A stretch of DNA of 64,000 nt from Gammaproteobacteria bacterium (GTDB lineage: Bacteria > Pseudomonadota > Gammaproteobacteria > Natronospirales > REEB76). The notes beneath the pieces are model-generated. The model was not told where the DNA came from, searched no databases, and saw nothing but the letters and a program-made list of their open reading frames with translations. Where the stretch lies: NCBI GenBank assembly GCA_027315405.1, contig DAHUYB010000053.1, forward strand, positions 1 through 64,000. Reading direction: 5' to 3'. Shown here piece by piece: positions 8,929 to 18,516 of this stretch. Position 1 is the first letter of the stretch; every line of letters begins with the position of its first letter. The translations under genes were made by a program, and so were the position numbers.

Positions 8929-8969
8929 ATTCGGTTATGATTGTTAAGTCTTTGAATTTCAATGGGTTA

Positions 8970-9950
8970 TTATGTCGGCTCTATGGCCCGTAAGTGGCGG
9001 GCCACCGCCAGCCAGGAACCCAGCCAGCCCAGCAGGATGCCGCTCATGAGCAGCTCCAGGCTGCCGCCAAAACCCAGTCCCCTGAGGCTGAACTGGTTGC
9101 CATAGAGGCTCGCCAAATGGCTCACAGGCCCAGCCATAAGCAGCAGGGCGATGATCACCAGGAACCAGGCTAGCACCCCGCCTGCCAGGCCATACCAGGC
9201 GCCGTGATACAGGAACGGTCGGCGGATAAAGCGGTCGGTGGCGCCCATGAGTTTACTCACCTCGATTTCCGTGCGCCGATTCTCGATTTCCAGGCGAATG
9301 GTGTTACCCACGATGAACACCACGGCGAGCGCCAGCAGCAGCGCGATAATGACCACCGCACGCCGCAGTATTTCCAGCATGGCTTGTAGGCGCTCGAGCC
9401 ACTGGATATCCATGCGCACCTGATCCACCTGCGGCAGTTCACCCAGGGTCTGGCCCAACTGTTGGGCCGCCGCCGGTGTGGCATCGTCGTCAGTAGGCTG
9501 GATCACCAGCACCGCGGGCAGCGGATTACTGCCCAGCAAGTTCAGGGCATCACCGAATCCCGAACGTTGCTGAAAATCCGCCAGGGATTGGTTGGCGGTG
9601 ATGACTTGCACCGAAGCCACGCCTGCGTGCTGGCGTACGCTCATGGCTAACTGCTGAACCCTATTGTCGCTAAGTCCCGGTTTCAGAAATAATGAAATGC
9701 GCGCCGCGCCTTTCCAATTGCCGCTCACATTCTTGGCATTTTTCACCAGCACCAGGGTGCCGGCAGGCAACGCCAAGGCGATGCCGATAACCGCCACGGT
9801 CATGAAGGTGGCCAGCGGATGCTGTCGCAGCCGCTGGAGCCCTGCCAGCAGCATTTGCCGGTGGTGCAGGAAATAGGCATTGAGCCGCTGGCCTGGTGTA
9901 CCCCGGCTGAGATGCGCGCCGTGCATGCCGTCGTCACGCGCGCTCGGCAT
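8970..9950 (-). CDS. ftsX: Cell division ABC permease-like protein FtsX
   Basis: A 326-residue inner-membrane protein: cytoplasmic N-tail, a first membrane helix around residues 47-68, a periplasmic domain of about 110 residues, then three helices near 190-225, 245-275 and 298-318. With FtsE it forms the divisome complex that activates septal peptidoglycan hydrolases. RRTEIEVSKLMGATDRFIRRPFLYHG is the conserved coupling region. The start overlaps the ftsE stop by 17 bases. Confidence 0.95.
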   Translation of the reverse strand: MPSARDDGMHGAHLSRGTPGQRLNAYFLHHRQMLLAGLQRLRQHPLATFMTVAVIGIALALPAGTLVLVKNAKNVSGNWKGAARISLFLKPGLSDNRVQQLAMSVRQHAGVASVQVITANQSLADFQQRSGFGDALNLLGSNPLPAVLVIQPTDDDATPAAAQQLGQTLGELPQVDQVRMDIQWLERLQAMLEILRRAVVIIALLLALAVVFIVGNTIRLEIENRRTEIEVSKLMGATDRFIRRPFLYHGAWYGLAGGVLAWFLVIIALLLMAGPVSHLASLYGNQFSLRGLGFGGSLELLMSGILLGWLGSWLAVARHLRAIEPT

Positions 9951-10623
9951 GCGCGTCTCCCTGGAGTTCCGGTGTCACCATGCGGCCGCCGCGCAGACTC
10001 AGATAGCGCTGGCCAAGGCGGCGGATGAGGTTGTGGTCATGGCTAGCCACCAATACCGTGATGCCCACCTGGTTCAGGCGCCGGAACAATTGCATGACCT
10101 CGAAGGACAGATCCGGGTCCAGATTGCCGGTGGGTTCATCGGCGATCAGGATGGGCGGGCGGCTGATTACGGCGCGCGCGATGCCCACGCGTTGCTGCTC
10201 ACCGGTAGAGAGAGTCACCGGTAGGGCGTGTTCCTTGTGCGATAGTCCCACCAGTTCCAGGGCCGCGCCCACGCGCTTGGGGATTTCCCGGTGAAGCACG
10301 CCGGCAATGGTGAGCGGCAGCGCCACGTTGTCGAACACCGTGCGCTCAGGCAGCAATTTGTGATCCTGAAAAATCACTCCGACCTTACGGCGGTAATAGG
10401 GTATCTGGCGCCGGCGGATACCGCCCAGGTTCTGGCCGTTGACGATGATCTGACCGCGGCTCGGCCGCTCAATGAGGGCCAGCAGTTTCAGCAAGGTACT
10501 TTTACCGGCGCCCGAAGGGCCGGTGAGGAACACCATCTCACCGCGCTCGATGCTTAAGCTCACGCCGGCCAGGGCTTCGTTACCGCCCTCGTAGCGTTTG
10601 CTGACTTCGTTGAATTGAATCAC
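9934..10623 (-). CDS. ftsE: Cell division ATP-binding protein FtsE
   Basis: A 229-residue ABC ATPase. Walker A is GPSGAGKST (35-43), Walker B is ILIADEPTGNLDP, and the switch His is in VASHD. The signature motif reads LSTGEQQR in place of the usual LSGGEQQR, a mild variation. It powers FtsX in divisome control. It is the first gene of the tight ftsE-ftsX pair. Confidence 0.97.
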   Translation of the reverse strand: MIQFNEVSKRYEGGNEALAGVSLSIERGEMVFLTGPSGAGKSTLLKLLALIERPSRGQIIVNGQNLGGIRRRQIPYYRRKVGVIFQDHKLLPERTVFDNVALPLTIAGVLHREIPKRVGAALELVGLSHKEHALPVTLSTGEQQRVGIARAVISRPPILIADEPTGNLDPDLSFEVMQLFRRLNQVGITVLVASHDHNLIRRLGQRYLSLRGGRMVTPELQGDAHAERA

Positions 10624-10704
10624 CGTCGTTGTTCCGCCTCTGGGATGGATTCATCTTCGGACAAATAAAGTGCATGGGAAGCAAAAGCTTCCGTGTATTC
10701 TCTC

Positions 10705-10822
10705 AACCCCTCACCCCAGCCTTTGTCCCACTAGGGGAGAGGGTGGTTTTTACTACGCGCGTTTAAGAACAGCAATCTCTTGCTCCTTCTCCCCTTGCGA
10801 GAGAAGGTGGGGATGAGGGGTA
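10705..10822. repeat. Two inverted copies of a CCCCTCACCCC...GGGGAGAGG repeat
   Basis: The copy at 10705-10746 and the reverse complement of the copy at 10782-10822 share ACCCCTCAnCCC...AAGGGGAGA-type text. This is a widespread intergenic repeat of gammaproteobacteria. Together the two copies form a large imperfect hairpin between ftsY and ftsE, which could attenuate or protect the transcript. Related copies lie at 17295-17336, 24147-24176 and 45437-45480. Confidence 0.7.
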
Positions 10823-10848
10823 TAAAAATCTTTTGGAGATGCAATACC

Positions 10849-11772
10849 TCATGCCTGTGATTCTCCCACCAAAGCTTCTGCAAACCCGCGCGCATTGAAT
10901 TCCCCCAGATCACCGGCCTGTTCACCCAGGCCGATGAAGCGGATAGGAATGCCGAAACGCTGCGCCGCGGCGATCACGATACCGCCTTTGGCGGTGCCGT
11001 CCAGCTTGGTGATGACCAGGCCAGTCACCCCCACCGTGCCATGGAAGTGTTCGATCTGGCGCAAGGCATTCTGGCCGGTGCCCGCGTCCAATACCAGCAA
11101 GCACTCATGGGGCGCCGCCGGATCGTGCTTGGCGAGCACCCGACGGATTTTTTTCAGTTCTTCCATAAGGTTGCCCTGGGTATGCAGCCGTCCGGCGGTA
11201 TCCACGATCAGTACATCGCAGCCGCGGGATTTAGCCGCCAACCAGGCATCGTGAGCCACGGCCGCCGGGTCGGCGCCGGCTGCCTGCGCGATAACCGGCA
11301 CGTCCTGACGCGCGCCCCAGGTTTGCAATTGTTCCACCGCGGCAGCCCGGAAGGTATCGCCGGCGGCCAGCATGAGTTTGAGTCCCTGGGATTTAAAGCG
11401 CTGCGCCAACTTACCAAGCGTGGTGGTCTTGCCCACGCCGTTCACACCCACCGCCAGGATGACAAAGGGTTTACCGGCGCTTTCCACTCTCAGCGGTTGC
11501 CCAACCGGCGCCAGCAAGTTAGTAATGATTTCCACCAGTGCTGTGCGCAGCGTATCCGCATCCTTTAGCCCGCTGTCGCGTGCGCGGATTCGCAACTGCT
11601 CGAGAATCGCGCGCGTCGCTTCCACACCCACGTCCGCCTGGAGTAGTTGGGTTTCCAATTCTTCCAGTAACGTGTCGTCAATTGTCCGGCCTGGTGCGAT
11701 GCGCAGGGCCGCGCGCTGCAGCCGCTCGCGTAGCTTGCTGACGAAATTAATGTGGGTAGCGGGTTGGTTCAT
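10849..11772 (-). CDS. ftsY: Signal recognition particle receptor FtsY
   Basis: A 307-residue SRP GTPase. The N domain covers about residues 1-95; the G domain carries GVNGVGKTTT (109-118), the DTAGRLHTQGNLMEEL block, and TKLDGTAKGG near the C-terminus. The long acidic A domain of E. coli FtsY is absent, which is common outside enterics. It targets ribosomes making membrane proteins to SecYEG. The ftsE gene follows after 225 bases that carry repeats. Confidence 0.97.
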   Translation of the reverse strand: MNQPATHINFVSKLRERLQRAALRIAPGRTIDDTLLEELETQLLQADVGVEATRAILEQLRIRARDSGLKDADTLRTALVEIITNLLAPVGQPLRVESAGKPFVILAVGVNGVGKTTTLGKLAQRFKSQGLKLMLAAGDTFRAAAVEQLQTWGARQDVPVIAQAAGADPAAVAHDAWLAAKSRGCDVLIVDTAGRLHTQGNLMEELKKIRRVLAKHDPAAPHECLLVLDAGTGQNALRQIEHFHGTVGVTGLVITKLDGTAKGGIVIAAAQRFGIPIRFIGLGEQAGDLGEFNARGFAEALVGESQA

Positions 11773-11823
11773 TTGCCATGCAATGCCGGGAGCGTCGCTA
11801 TCCTAGCATTGGCAGCGGGCCGC

Positions 11824-11851
11824 AAAAAAATGGGGCGGCCGCAGCCGCCCC
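11824..11851 (-). terminator. Rho-independent terminator of the lipase gene
   Basis: The perfect 8-base stem GGGGCGGC/GCCGCCCC with a CGCA loop is followed, on the minus strand, by ATTTTTTTG. It lies 20 bases past the lipase stop and before ftsY, so it insulates the division genes. Confidence 0.9.
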
Positions 11852-11871
11852 TTGGTTATGGTTTCATCTGG

Positions 11872-14064
11872 TCATTTGATGAGGCCAGGTGGATTGTTAT
11901 TGATCGGCAGATAACGGCCATTGCTGCCCATGAAGTTGGCCATCTCGGTCTGCATTTCCAAAGTCACCGCTCCGTACAATGCGGCATCCGCGTTGCAGGC
12001 GGATGACGGCACCGCGGGCGATAGCAGCGAACCGTGTGTACCGGCGGTGAACTGCACCAGCGCGTGAATAGGCGCGAGGCCAGGACCGATACTGCTGCTG
12101 GTCGGCGTGAGCCCCATCAGGTCTGCGAGCAATTGAGTGCTGCTGTTGGGCACTACAGTATCCGGTACGTTACAGATGTCATTTCCAAAGCCACCCACGA
12201 CTTCAATCATATGGATGGGATCGTTGACTGCAGCCAGCGCGGCATAGTTTGCCGGATCGCCGTTCTCAATCACGGTCTGGGCATCCCTGAAGAAGTCATC
12301 ATAAAACTGGGTGCCTGGAACAATTCCCTCAGCCTGCAATCCCGAGTTGATTTGCGGCGCGAAACTCACGGAATTCAGCAGCAATTGGGTAATGTTGCCA
12401 CCGGGATTGGCAAGTGTGGCTGCCAGGATATGGCTGCCGTCTACCGCCAGGAAAGTGGTGCCCACGATGGCGCCCAGGGAATGGCCCACGAACGAGATTT
12501 GTGAGCCGTCGAACAGGGTATTGGCGGTGCCGAAAGCAGTGATGCTCGGGATACCCTTACGCAAGGAGATCAGGTCAGCCACCGCTTCCCGCAGATTGTC
12601 ACGTGAGGTCAGCAGGCTGCCGAGGTTGATAAAGTAACTGCCGGAAGGCGCAACCGTGCTGCTGGCAGTCGGGAAGAACGGTGTAACTTCCGGCAGATTG
12701 AAGGTTCGCTCGCCGGTTACCAGTGCTTGAGCCGGACCACCGGCAAACAGCTGATTGTCGTAGAACGGATTGGTGGCAACGTTACTCGAAGTGTCGGTAA
12801 TGCCGTGTAATGGCAGGTCTATGGCCACGGCTGCGATGCAAGCCTTGGCCAAGGCATCGGCTACGGCAAACACGTTCTCCCGATTCTGAGTAATACCGTG
12901 CTGGAAGATTACCACCGGCCAACCGCTCGCCGGAGCCGCTGGCGCCGGGCAGCCGCCGTTGGCGCCATTGTTAGGTATGGGCAGGGTGGCCAGCATTGGA
13001 ATGGTGACATCCGTGGTGGCAGCCGGCATGGGACTCAGTGCCGTGGTGTCACCACCGGACGCTGTATGCCAGTAGCCGGTCAATGCAGGCGCGGGATTGC
13101 TGGCTGTGGCCACTGACAGGTAATAGGGAATCTTCAGGGTACCCGCATAGATTTCCGCATACCCCGGTGACGCGCCCGGGGGAAGCACATTGCTGGAATT
13201 CAGTCCGGTATCGGCCAGTGTGCCGATGCCGGCCGGTGTATTGGCCTCCAAGGCGGCAAAGGTCGCACCGATGTATTGGGTGCTGAAACTGAAGGTCAGC
13301 ACGATGTCCTGGGGATTGATGCCGGCACCCGCGGCTACCAGCAGTTGCGGTATGGTGAATTGTGCTACCTGGTCAAGCTGGGGGTTGCCGGTTGTGCCCA
13401 TCCTGCCGCCGCTAAGCACCGGCAGATCGGCTGTCAGAATCAGAGAGTAATCCGCACTTGGAGCGGCGGCGGCACCGTTAATGTCTTTGATACCGTTGGT
13501 CAGAACGACCAGATAAGTGCTGCCGCCTGCCAACGGCTTGCAGGGCATGATGTTGAGCACCGTGTCGCCGGAATCGCTGGCGGAGGATACGCCGACGGTG
13601 TAATCGGTGGTCGCTGCGCTGCAATCAGCACCCGGTACCAGCGGCGTGCCACCCTTGGTGTAGTCAATGACCTTGGTCTGAGGGTTAGCCGTGACCTTGA
13701 ATACCAATACGTCACTGGTATTCAGACTCTTGGCGTCCAGCGACTCCGTGAAGTAAGCATTGACGACCGATTGGGTACCGAAGCCGTCCAAATGATTCAT
13801 GGCCAGGGTCGGCGCATTGGCCGGATTGCCGGCGCCGCTCGCCAGCACCGGGATGCTCAGGGTACCGGTGGTATTTGGAGTGCCATCGGAATGATTGAAG
13901 TAAAGATCGTTGGGAAACGGGCCGATGCCGCCCAGGGGCGCGAAGCTCGCCTGGAAAGCCGCACTCTGGCTGCCATTGGTGTTGGTAGTGGAATTATTGC
14001 CATGGACACAAGCGGTAAGAATCAGGGCAAGGGTGGTGAGCAGGACCAGCGCGCGCTTATTCAT
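11872..14064 (-). CDS. VolA/Pla-1-like lipase lipoprotein
   Basis: A 730-residue lipoprotein. The signal peptide ends in the lipobox LILTAC (Cys19), followed by an Asn/Thr/Ser-rich linker. The N-terminal domain (FAPLGGIGPFPNDLYF, GTLSIPV) matches the bacterial virulence-factor lipase N-terminal family. The alpha/beta hydrolase part shows FQHGI (388-392, oxyanion region) and the nucleophile elbow GHSLG with Ser529. Relatives are surface-exposed phospholipases. It sits between ftsY and rsmD, which are neighbours in many relatives, and has its own terminator. This suggests an inserted, independently regulated gene. Confidence 0.85.
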   Translation of the reverse strand: MNKRALVLLTTLALILTACVHGNNSTTNTNGSQSAAFQASFAPLGGIGPFPNDLYFNHSDGTPNTTGTLSIPVLASGAGNPANAPTLAMNHLDGFGTQSVVNAYFTESLDAKSLNTSDVLVFKVTANPQTKVIDYTKGGTPLVPGADCSAATTDYTVGVSSASDSGDTVLNIMPCKPLAGGSTYLVVLTNGIKDINGAAAAPSADYSLILTADLPVLSGGRMGTTGNPQLDQVAQFTIPQLLVAAGAGINPQDIVLTFSFSTQYIGATFAALEANTPAGIGTLADTGLNSSNVLPPGASPGYAEIYAGTLKIPYYLSVATASNPAPALTGYWHTASGGDTTALSPMPAATTDVTIPMLATLPIPNNGANGGCPAPAAPASGWPVVIFQHGITQNRENVFAVADALAKACIAAVAIDLPLHGITDTSSNVATNPFYDNQLFAGGPAQALVTGERTFNLPEVTPFFPTASSTVAPSGSYFINLGSLLTSRDNLREAVADLISLRKGIPSITAFGTANTLFDGSQISFVGHSLGAIVGTTFLAVDGSHILAATLANPGGNITQLLLNSVSFAPQINSGLQAEGIVPGTQFYDDFFRDAQTVIENGDPANYAALAAVNDPIHMIEVVGGFGNDICNVPDTVVPNSSTQLLADLMGLTPTSSSIGPGLAPIHALVQFTAGTHGSLLSPAVPSSACNADAALYGAVTLEMQTEMANFMGSNGRYLPINNNPPGLIK

Positions 14065-14179
14065 TTGTTTTCCTCCATAAACGGCGATTTAGGGTACGCT
14101 GGAGATGCGCCGTCACGCAAGCAGGCCCGCGCCGGCGCGCAGAATTTGGTCAACCCGCTGAATTCCGTGGATTTCCCGT

Positions 14180-14770
14180 ATGTTTAATCCTGGTCGCGGC
14201 TATAAAAATGAATTCCGCATCATCGCCGGGCAATGGCGTCGGCGGCGGCTCAAGTTTCCGGCATTGCCGGGTATCCGGCCGTCGCCGGACCGGGTGCGGG
14301 AGACCTTGTTCAACTGGCTAATGAACCGGATCACGGGAGCTGGTTGCCTGGATCTGTTCGCCGGCAGCGGCGCACTCGGCTTGGAAGCGCTGTCGCGGGG
14401 GGCGGCAAGCGTGGTGTTCATAGACCAGGAGCGGCAGGTGGTGGAGGCTCTGCGCGCGCACCTCGAATCCCTGCATGCCGCCAATGGCGAAGTACTGCAA
14501 TCCGAGGCGCTGGCTTTTTTGCGCGGTCCGAGGCGGGCGTTTGATATCGTGTTTCTGGACCCGCCCTTCACATCCTCGTTGTTGGCGGAAGCTGCAAGCG
14601 TCCTGGAACAACACGGCTGGCTGGCCCCTCAGGCTCACATCTATACGGAGTATCCCGCGGGTTTTGCGCCGCAACTACCGGATACCTGGGAGGTAATTCG
14701 TGAAAGCCATGCAGGCCGCGTGGGTTTTGCCTTGGCGCGCTGCACAACCACAAAACTTGCCCAAGACTGA
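14180..14770 (+). CDS. rsmD: 16S rRNA (guanine-966-N2)-methyltransferase RsmD
   Basis: A 196-residue class I SAM methyltransferase. The N-terminal IIAGQWRRRRLKFP and RPSPDRVRETLFNWL blocks are RsmD signatures. LDLFAGSGALGLEALSRGA is the SAM-binding loop, and FLDPPF is the catalytic DPPF-type motif. It methylates G966 of 16S rRNA. It is divergent from the lipase across a 115-base gap. Confidence 0.96.
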   Translation: MFNPGRGYKNEFRIIAGQWRRRRLKFPALPGIRPSPDRVRETLFNWLMNRITGAGCLDLFAGSGALGLEALSRGAASVVFIDQERQVVEALRAHLESLHAANGEVLQSEALAFLRGPRRAFDIVFLDPPFTSSLLAEAASVLEQHGWLAPQAHIYTEYPAGFAPQLPDTWEVIRESHAGRVGFALARCTTTKLAQD

Positions 14771-14804
14771 AAAGCCCGCTATACAGGCGTTATAAGGAGA
14801 CCGC

Positions 14805-15287
14805 ATGCCCATCAGCATTCTCTATCCCGGCACTTTCGACCCCATCACCAACGGCCATACTGACATCGTGCGGCGTGCGGCGCGGCTGTTCGATCGGGTG
14901 GTGGTTGCTATTGCCGCCAATCCCGCCAAGACGCCGGCGTTTCCACTGCCGGAGAGGGTGGAGCTGGCGCGCGCCGCGCTCAAGGACATCAAGAATGTGG
15001 AGGTTTGCGGTTTCGCGGAACTCACCGTGGCATTTGCTCACAAGCAGGGCATCAAGGCGATCCTGCGCGGCCTGCGCGCGGTCTCGGATTTCGAATTTGA
15101 ATTTCAGCTGGCAGCCATGAACCGACATCTGGGCCCGGACGTGGAAACAATCTTCATGTCGCCTGCCGAGCAGTTCACATTCATCTCCTCCAGTCTAGTG
15201 CGCGAAATCGCCACGCTTGGCGGCGACGTCTCGCAGTTCGTGCATCCAGCGGTCATGAAAGAATTGGTCAAGCTCAAGAAGCGCTAA
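14805..15287 (+). CDS. coaD: Phosphopantetheine adenylyltransferase CoaD
   Basis: A 160-residue nucleotidyltransferase catalysing the fourth step of CoA synthesis. It has [12 protein letters not shown] with the catalytic T/HxGH-type His18, [12 protein letters not shown], and the [10 protein letters not shown] (S/T-S/T-x-x-R) motif. An AAGGAGA ribosome site precedes the ATG. Together with rsmD and the ferredoxin it forms a usual gammaproteobacterial cluster. Confidence 0.97.
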   Translation: MPISILYPGTFDPITNGHTDIVRRAARLFDRVVVAIAANPAKTPAFPLPERVELARAALKDIKNVEVCGFAELTVAFAHKQGIKAILRGLRAVSDFEFEFQLAAMNRHLGPDVETIFMSPAEQFTFISSSLVREIATLGGDVSQFVHPAVMKELVKLKKR

Positions 15288-15569
<282 letters not shown>

Positions 15570-15603
15570 CTGCGTTCCGTTAATAAAACGAGGCTTTAAA
15601 TAA

Positions 15604-17274
15604 ATGAAAACCAGACTTGGCGTGTTGCTCGGTTTATTGATCCTGCCGTTGACATCGTCGGCCGCGTCGCTCAAGCCGGGCCACGACGCCGTGGCCAGTG
15701 CTCAGCCGTTTGCTACCAAGGCCGGCATGCAGGTGCTGGCCGAGGGCGGCAATGCCTTCGACGCGGCGGTGGCGGTAAGCGCGGCGCTGGCGGTGGTTGA
15801 GCCCTACAGTTCCGGCATCGGCGGCGGCGGCTTCTGGTTACTGCATGATGCCAAGACCGGCAAGGACGTCATGGTGGATGGCCGCGAGTATGCGCCGGCG
15901 GCGGCTACCGCCACCATGTACCAGGACAAGAACGGCAATGTGATTCCCGGGGCATCGCTCAACGGGCCGCTGTCCGCCGGGATTCCCGGCGAAGTCGCGG
16001 CCCTGGCTTACATCAACCGGCATTACGGCAAGCTCTCGTTAGCGCAGGATCTGGCGCCAGCCATCAAGCTGGCGCGCGACGGCTTTCCGCTGGATCGCAT
16101 GTTCCATGCGATGCTGCAGAGCCGCGAACAGAAATTGAAGCAATGGCCGGCGGCCTGGAAAGTGTTTTACCTCGACGGCCAGGTGCCGCCCAGCGGCTAT
16201 GTGCTGAAACAGCCAAACCTTGCGCGCACGCTGGAACTGATCGCGCGCCACGGCCCGGCGGCGTTCTACACCGGCAAGCTCGCCGAGGAAATGGTGAACG
16301 CGGTGCGCGCCAATGGCGGCATCTGGTCGCTTGCGGACCTGCGCGATTACCAAGTCAAATTGCGCGCGCCGCTCAGCGGCGAGTATCGCGGCATGCGCAT
16401 CGTCACGGTGTCGCCGCCGTCCTCCGGCGGCATCGTGATGCTGGAAGCGCTTAATATCCTGTCCGGTTACGACCTGGCTGCCGACAGCGCCCTGATGCAG
16501 AAGCACCTCATCATCGAGGCCATGCGCTTCGCCTACCGCGACCGCGCCGAATATCTCGGCGACCCGGATTTCGTGAAGATGCCGCTGGCCCGGCTGCTGA
16601 GCCCGTATTACGCCGCCGGTTTGCGCACCGCGATTCTGCCGGACCGCGCCACTCCGAGCAGCGATCTCGCGCCGGTGACGGCCGAGGCGCCGGAGAGTCG
16701 CCACACCACCAGTATCGCGGTCATGGACAAGGACGGCGACATGGTGGGCGCGACCTTCACGGTGAATTTCCGTTTCGGGTCCGGTTTCATGCCGCCGCAT
16801 ACCGGCGTAATCCTGAACGACGAAATGGATGATTTTGTCTCCAAGCCCGGCGTGCCCAATGGCTTTGGGCTGGTGGGCAATTCCGCCAACGCCATTGCGC
16901 CGCACAAGCGCCCGTTGTCGAGCATGATGCCCACGTTCCTGTACACCAAACGCGGCCTGGCGATTCTCGGCACACCCGGCGGCAGCCGCATTATCAGCAT
17001 GGTGCTGCTCGGCACGCTCGATTACTTCAACGGCGGCGACGCCCAAAGCATCGTCAGCATTCCGCGCTACCACATGCAGTACCTGCCGGACACGGTGTTC
17101 TACGAGCCGGGGGCGTTCACCAAGGATGAGATCACCGGACTCGAAAAGATGGGCTACACACTGAGAGAGACACATCCCTACGGCAACATGCAGTCCATTA
17201 CCTGGGATTACCGGACCGGCAAGGTTCGCGCTGCCGCTGACCCGCGCGACGTCGGCACCGCGGAAGTGCAGTAA
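15604..17274 (+). CDS. ggt: Gamma-glutamyltransferase (periplasmic)
   Basis: A 556-residue Ntn hydrolase that hydrolyses or transfers the gamma-glutamyl group of glutathione. It has a Sec signal peptide (about residues 1-21). The precursor self-cleaves before Thr368 in ESRHTTSIAV, giving large and small subunits. The substrate site shows LSSMMPT and GTPGGSRI. The second residue after the nucleophile is Ser, where E. coli has His. It lies 34 bases after the ferredoxin gene. Confidence 0.95.
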   Translation: MKTRLGVLLGLLILPLTSSAASLKPGHDAVASAQPFATKAGMQVLAEGGNAFDAAVAVSAALAVVEPYSSGIGGGGFWLLHDAKTGKDVMVDGREYAPAAATATMYQDKNGNVIPGASLNGPLSAGIPGEVAALAYINRHYGKLSLAQDLAPAIKLARDGFPLDRMFHAMLQSREQKLKQWPAAWKVFYLDGQVPPSGYVLKQPNLARTLELIARHGPAAFYTGKLAEEMVNAVRANGGIWSLADLRDYQVKLRAPLSGEYRGMRIVTVSPPSSGGIVMLEALNILSGYDLAADSALMQKHLIIEAMRFAYRDRAEYLGDPDFVKMPLARLLSPYYAAGLRTAILPDRATPSSDLAPVTAEAPESRHTTSIAVMDKDGDMVGATFTVNFRFGSGFMPPHTGVILNDEMDDFVSKPGVPNGFGLVGNSANAIAPHKRPLSSMMPTFLYTKRGLAILGTPGGSRIISMVLLGTLDYFNGGDAQSIVSIPRYHMQYLPDTVFYEPGAFTKDEITGLEKMGYTLRETHPYGNMQSITWDYRTGKVRAAADPRDVGTAEVQ

Positions 17275-17294
17275 AACGCGGGCCTCCATTCATT

Positions 17295-17336
17295 ATCTTC
17301 TCTCCTTCTTCAGAGGGAGGGAGAAGAGTGGGGAGG
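17295..17336. repeat. Short dispersed repeat, CTTCTCCC/GGGAGAAG type
   Basis: Imperfect palindrome with TCTCCTTCTTC and GAGGGAGGGAGAAGAG, between ggt and murB. It is related to the copies near 10705, 24147 and 45437. Confidence 0.55.
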
Positions 17337-17359
17337 TTCCTGTATCCTCTGCTGCCAGC

Positions 17360-18382
17360 ATGAGTTCACCCTACACTCTGATCAACGACGCCCCACTCGA
17401 TCGGCACAACAGCTTCCGCGTGCCGGCACGCGCGACATTGCTCGCAGAAGTAACTGCTGCCGAAGCTCTGCCGGGACTGCTGGCGCTGCCCGCGGTTCGC
17501 GGTAAACCGCTGCTGGTCTTGGGCGACGGCAGCAACGTGTTGTTCACACGAGATTTCGACGGCTTGGTAATCATCGTCGCTGCCTGCGGCATTGAAATAC
17601 TCGAAGATGACGGCGCGAGCGCTCGTATCCGCGCATCGGCGGGCGAGAACTGGAATGGACTGGTGCGCTGGTCGCTAACGCAAGGCTTGTGCGGTCTGGA
17701 AAATCTCGCGCTGATCCCTGGCCGGGTAGGCGCTGCGCCTATCCAGAACATCGGCGCTTACGGCGTGGAAGTGGCGGAAACGCTGTTGAGCGTGGAAGCC
17801 TTCGACAGAACAACGGGCAAAAGCGTATGCCTGAGCCGCGAACAGTGCGGCTTTCGCTATCGCGACAGCGTATTTAAACAGCAACCGGAGCGCTGGATCA
17901 TCACCGCTATCGCCTTGCGGTTGCAGCGCAATGCACCGCTCAAGCTCGACTATGCGGGCGTGCGCGAAGAGCTGGCCGCCATGAGCGTCACTCAACCCAC
18001 TGCCACGAACGTCGCGGATGCCGTTTGTCGCTTGCGCCTGCGCAAGCTGCCCGATCCGGCGGTCATCGGCAACGCCGGCAGCTTCTTCAAGAATCCGGTG
18101 GTTGCAAACGAGGAAACGCAAAAATTGCAGGCCGCGCATCCGGGGCTGCCGGTATTCAACGCGCCCGACGGCAAGAAACTCAGCGCCGCCTGGTTGATCG
18201 AGTCCTGCGGCTGGAAAGGTTTCCGCGAAGGCGACGCGGGCGTATCCGAAAAGCACGCCCTAGTGCTGGTGAATCATGGCAAGGCATCCGGCGCGCAGCT
18301 CTGGTCGCTGGCCGCGCGCATCCGGGATTCGGTGCAGGGGCAATTTGGCGTCCAACTGGAGCCGGAGCCAAGGATTCTGTGA
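17360..18382 (+). CDS. murB: UDP-N-acetylenolpyruvoylglucosamine reductase MurB
   Basis: A 340-residue type I MurB, the FAD enzyme that makes UDP-MurNAc for peptidoglycan. The FAD-binding part has LVLGDGSNVLF and IPGRVGAAPIQNIGAYG. The catalytic Ser is in GNAGSFFKNP near residue 240. The C-terminal lobe includes AAWLIESCGWKG and ends in LEPEPRIL. A second, divergent murB 3' end lies 1.1 kb downstream (19505-19624), so the terminal part of this gene may have been exchanged when the island inserted. Confidence 0.95.
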   Translation: MSSPYTLINDAPLDRHNSFRVPARATLLAEVTAAEALPGLLALPAVRGKPLLVLGDGSNVLFTRDFDGLVIIVAACGIEILEDDGASARIRASAGENWNGLVRWSLTQGLCGLENLALIPGRVGAAPIQNIGAYGVEVAETLLSVEAFDRTTGKSVCLSREQCGFRYRDSVFKQQPERWIITAIALRLQRNAPLKLDYAGVREELAAMSVTQPTATNVADAVCRLRLRKLPDPAVIGNAGSFFKNPVVANEETQKLQAAHPGLPVFNAPDGKKLSAAWLIESCGWKGFREGDAGVSEKHALVLVNHGKASGAQLWSLAARIRDSVQGQFGVQLEPEPRIL

Positions 18383-18484
18383 GTAAATAATGGGCACACA
18401 GATACATACTGCCGATGTAAGGGGTGTATTTCGAGTGCCTCGAATCCGGAAGCCAGTGTAGCCATCGGGGCGGGCCGAGGTTTG

Positions 18485-18502
18485 ACGTTTAACGCTAAAC
18501 GT
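18485..18502. promoter_or_regulatory. Probable higBA operator
   Basis: Perfect inverted repeat ACGTTTA-ACGC-TAAACGT, followed by TATACGTTAT, ending 14 bases before the higB start. HigA-type repressors bind such palindromes. The assignment is positional. Confidence 0.6.
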
Positions 18503-18516
18503 TATACGTTATTCGC

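Noticed and set aside
13276-14187. 303-codon open frame antisense to the lipase gene
   Set aside because: The opposite strand encodes a lipoprotein with clear motifs and a terminator; this frame is a GC-rich shadow.
15604-17274. ggt as part of the ergothioneine pathway
   Set aside because: It is 40 kb away, has a signal peptide, and belongs to a coaD-ferredoxin-ggt cluster seen in relatives.
16039-17289. 416-codon open frame antisense to ggt
   Set aside because: It is the complement of a strongly conserved gene, has His/Arg/Gly-rich low-complexity sequence and no family features.
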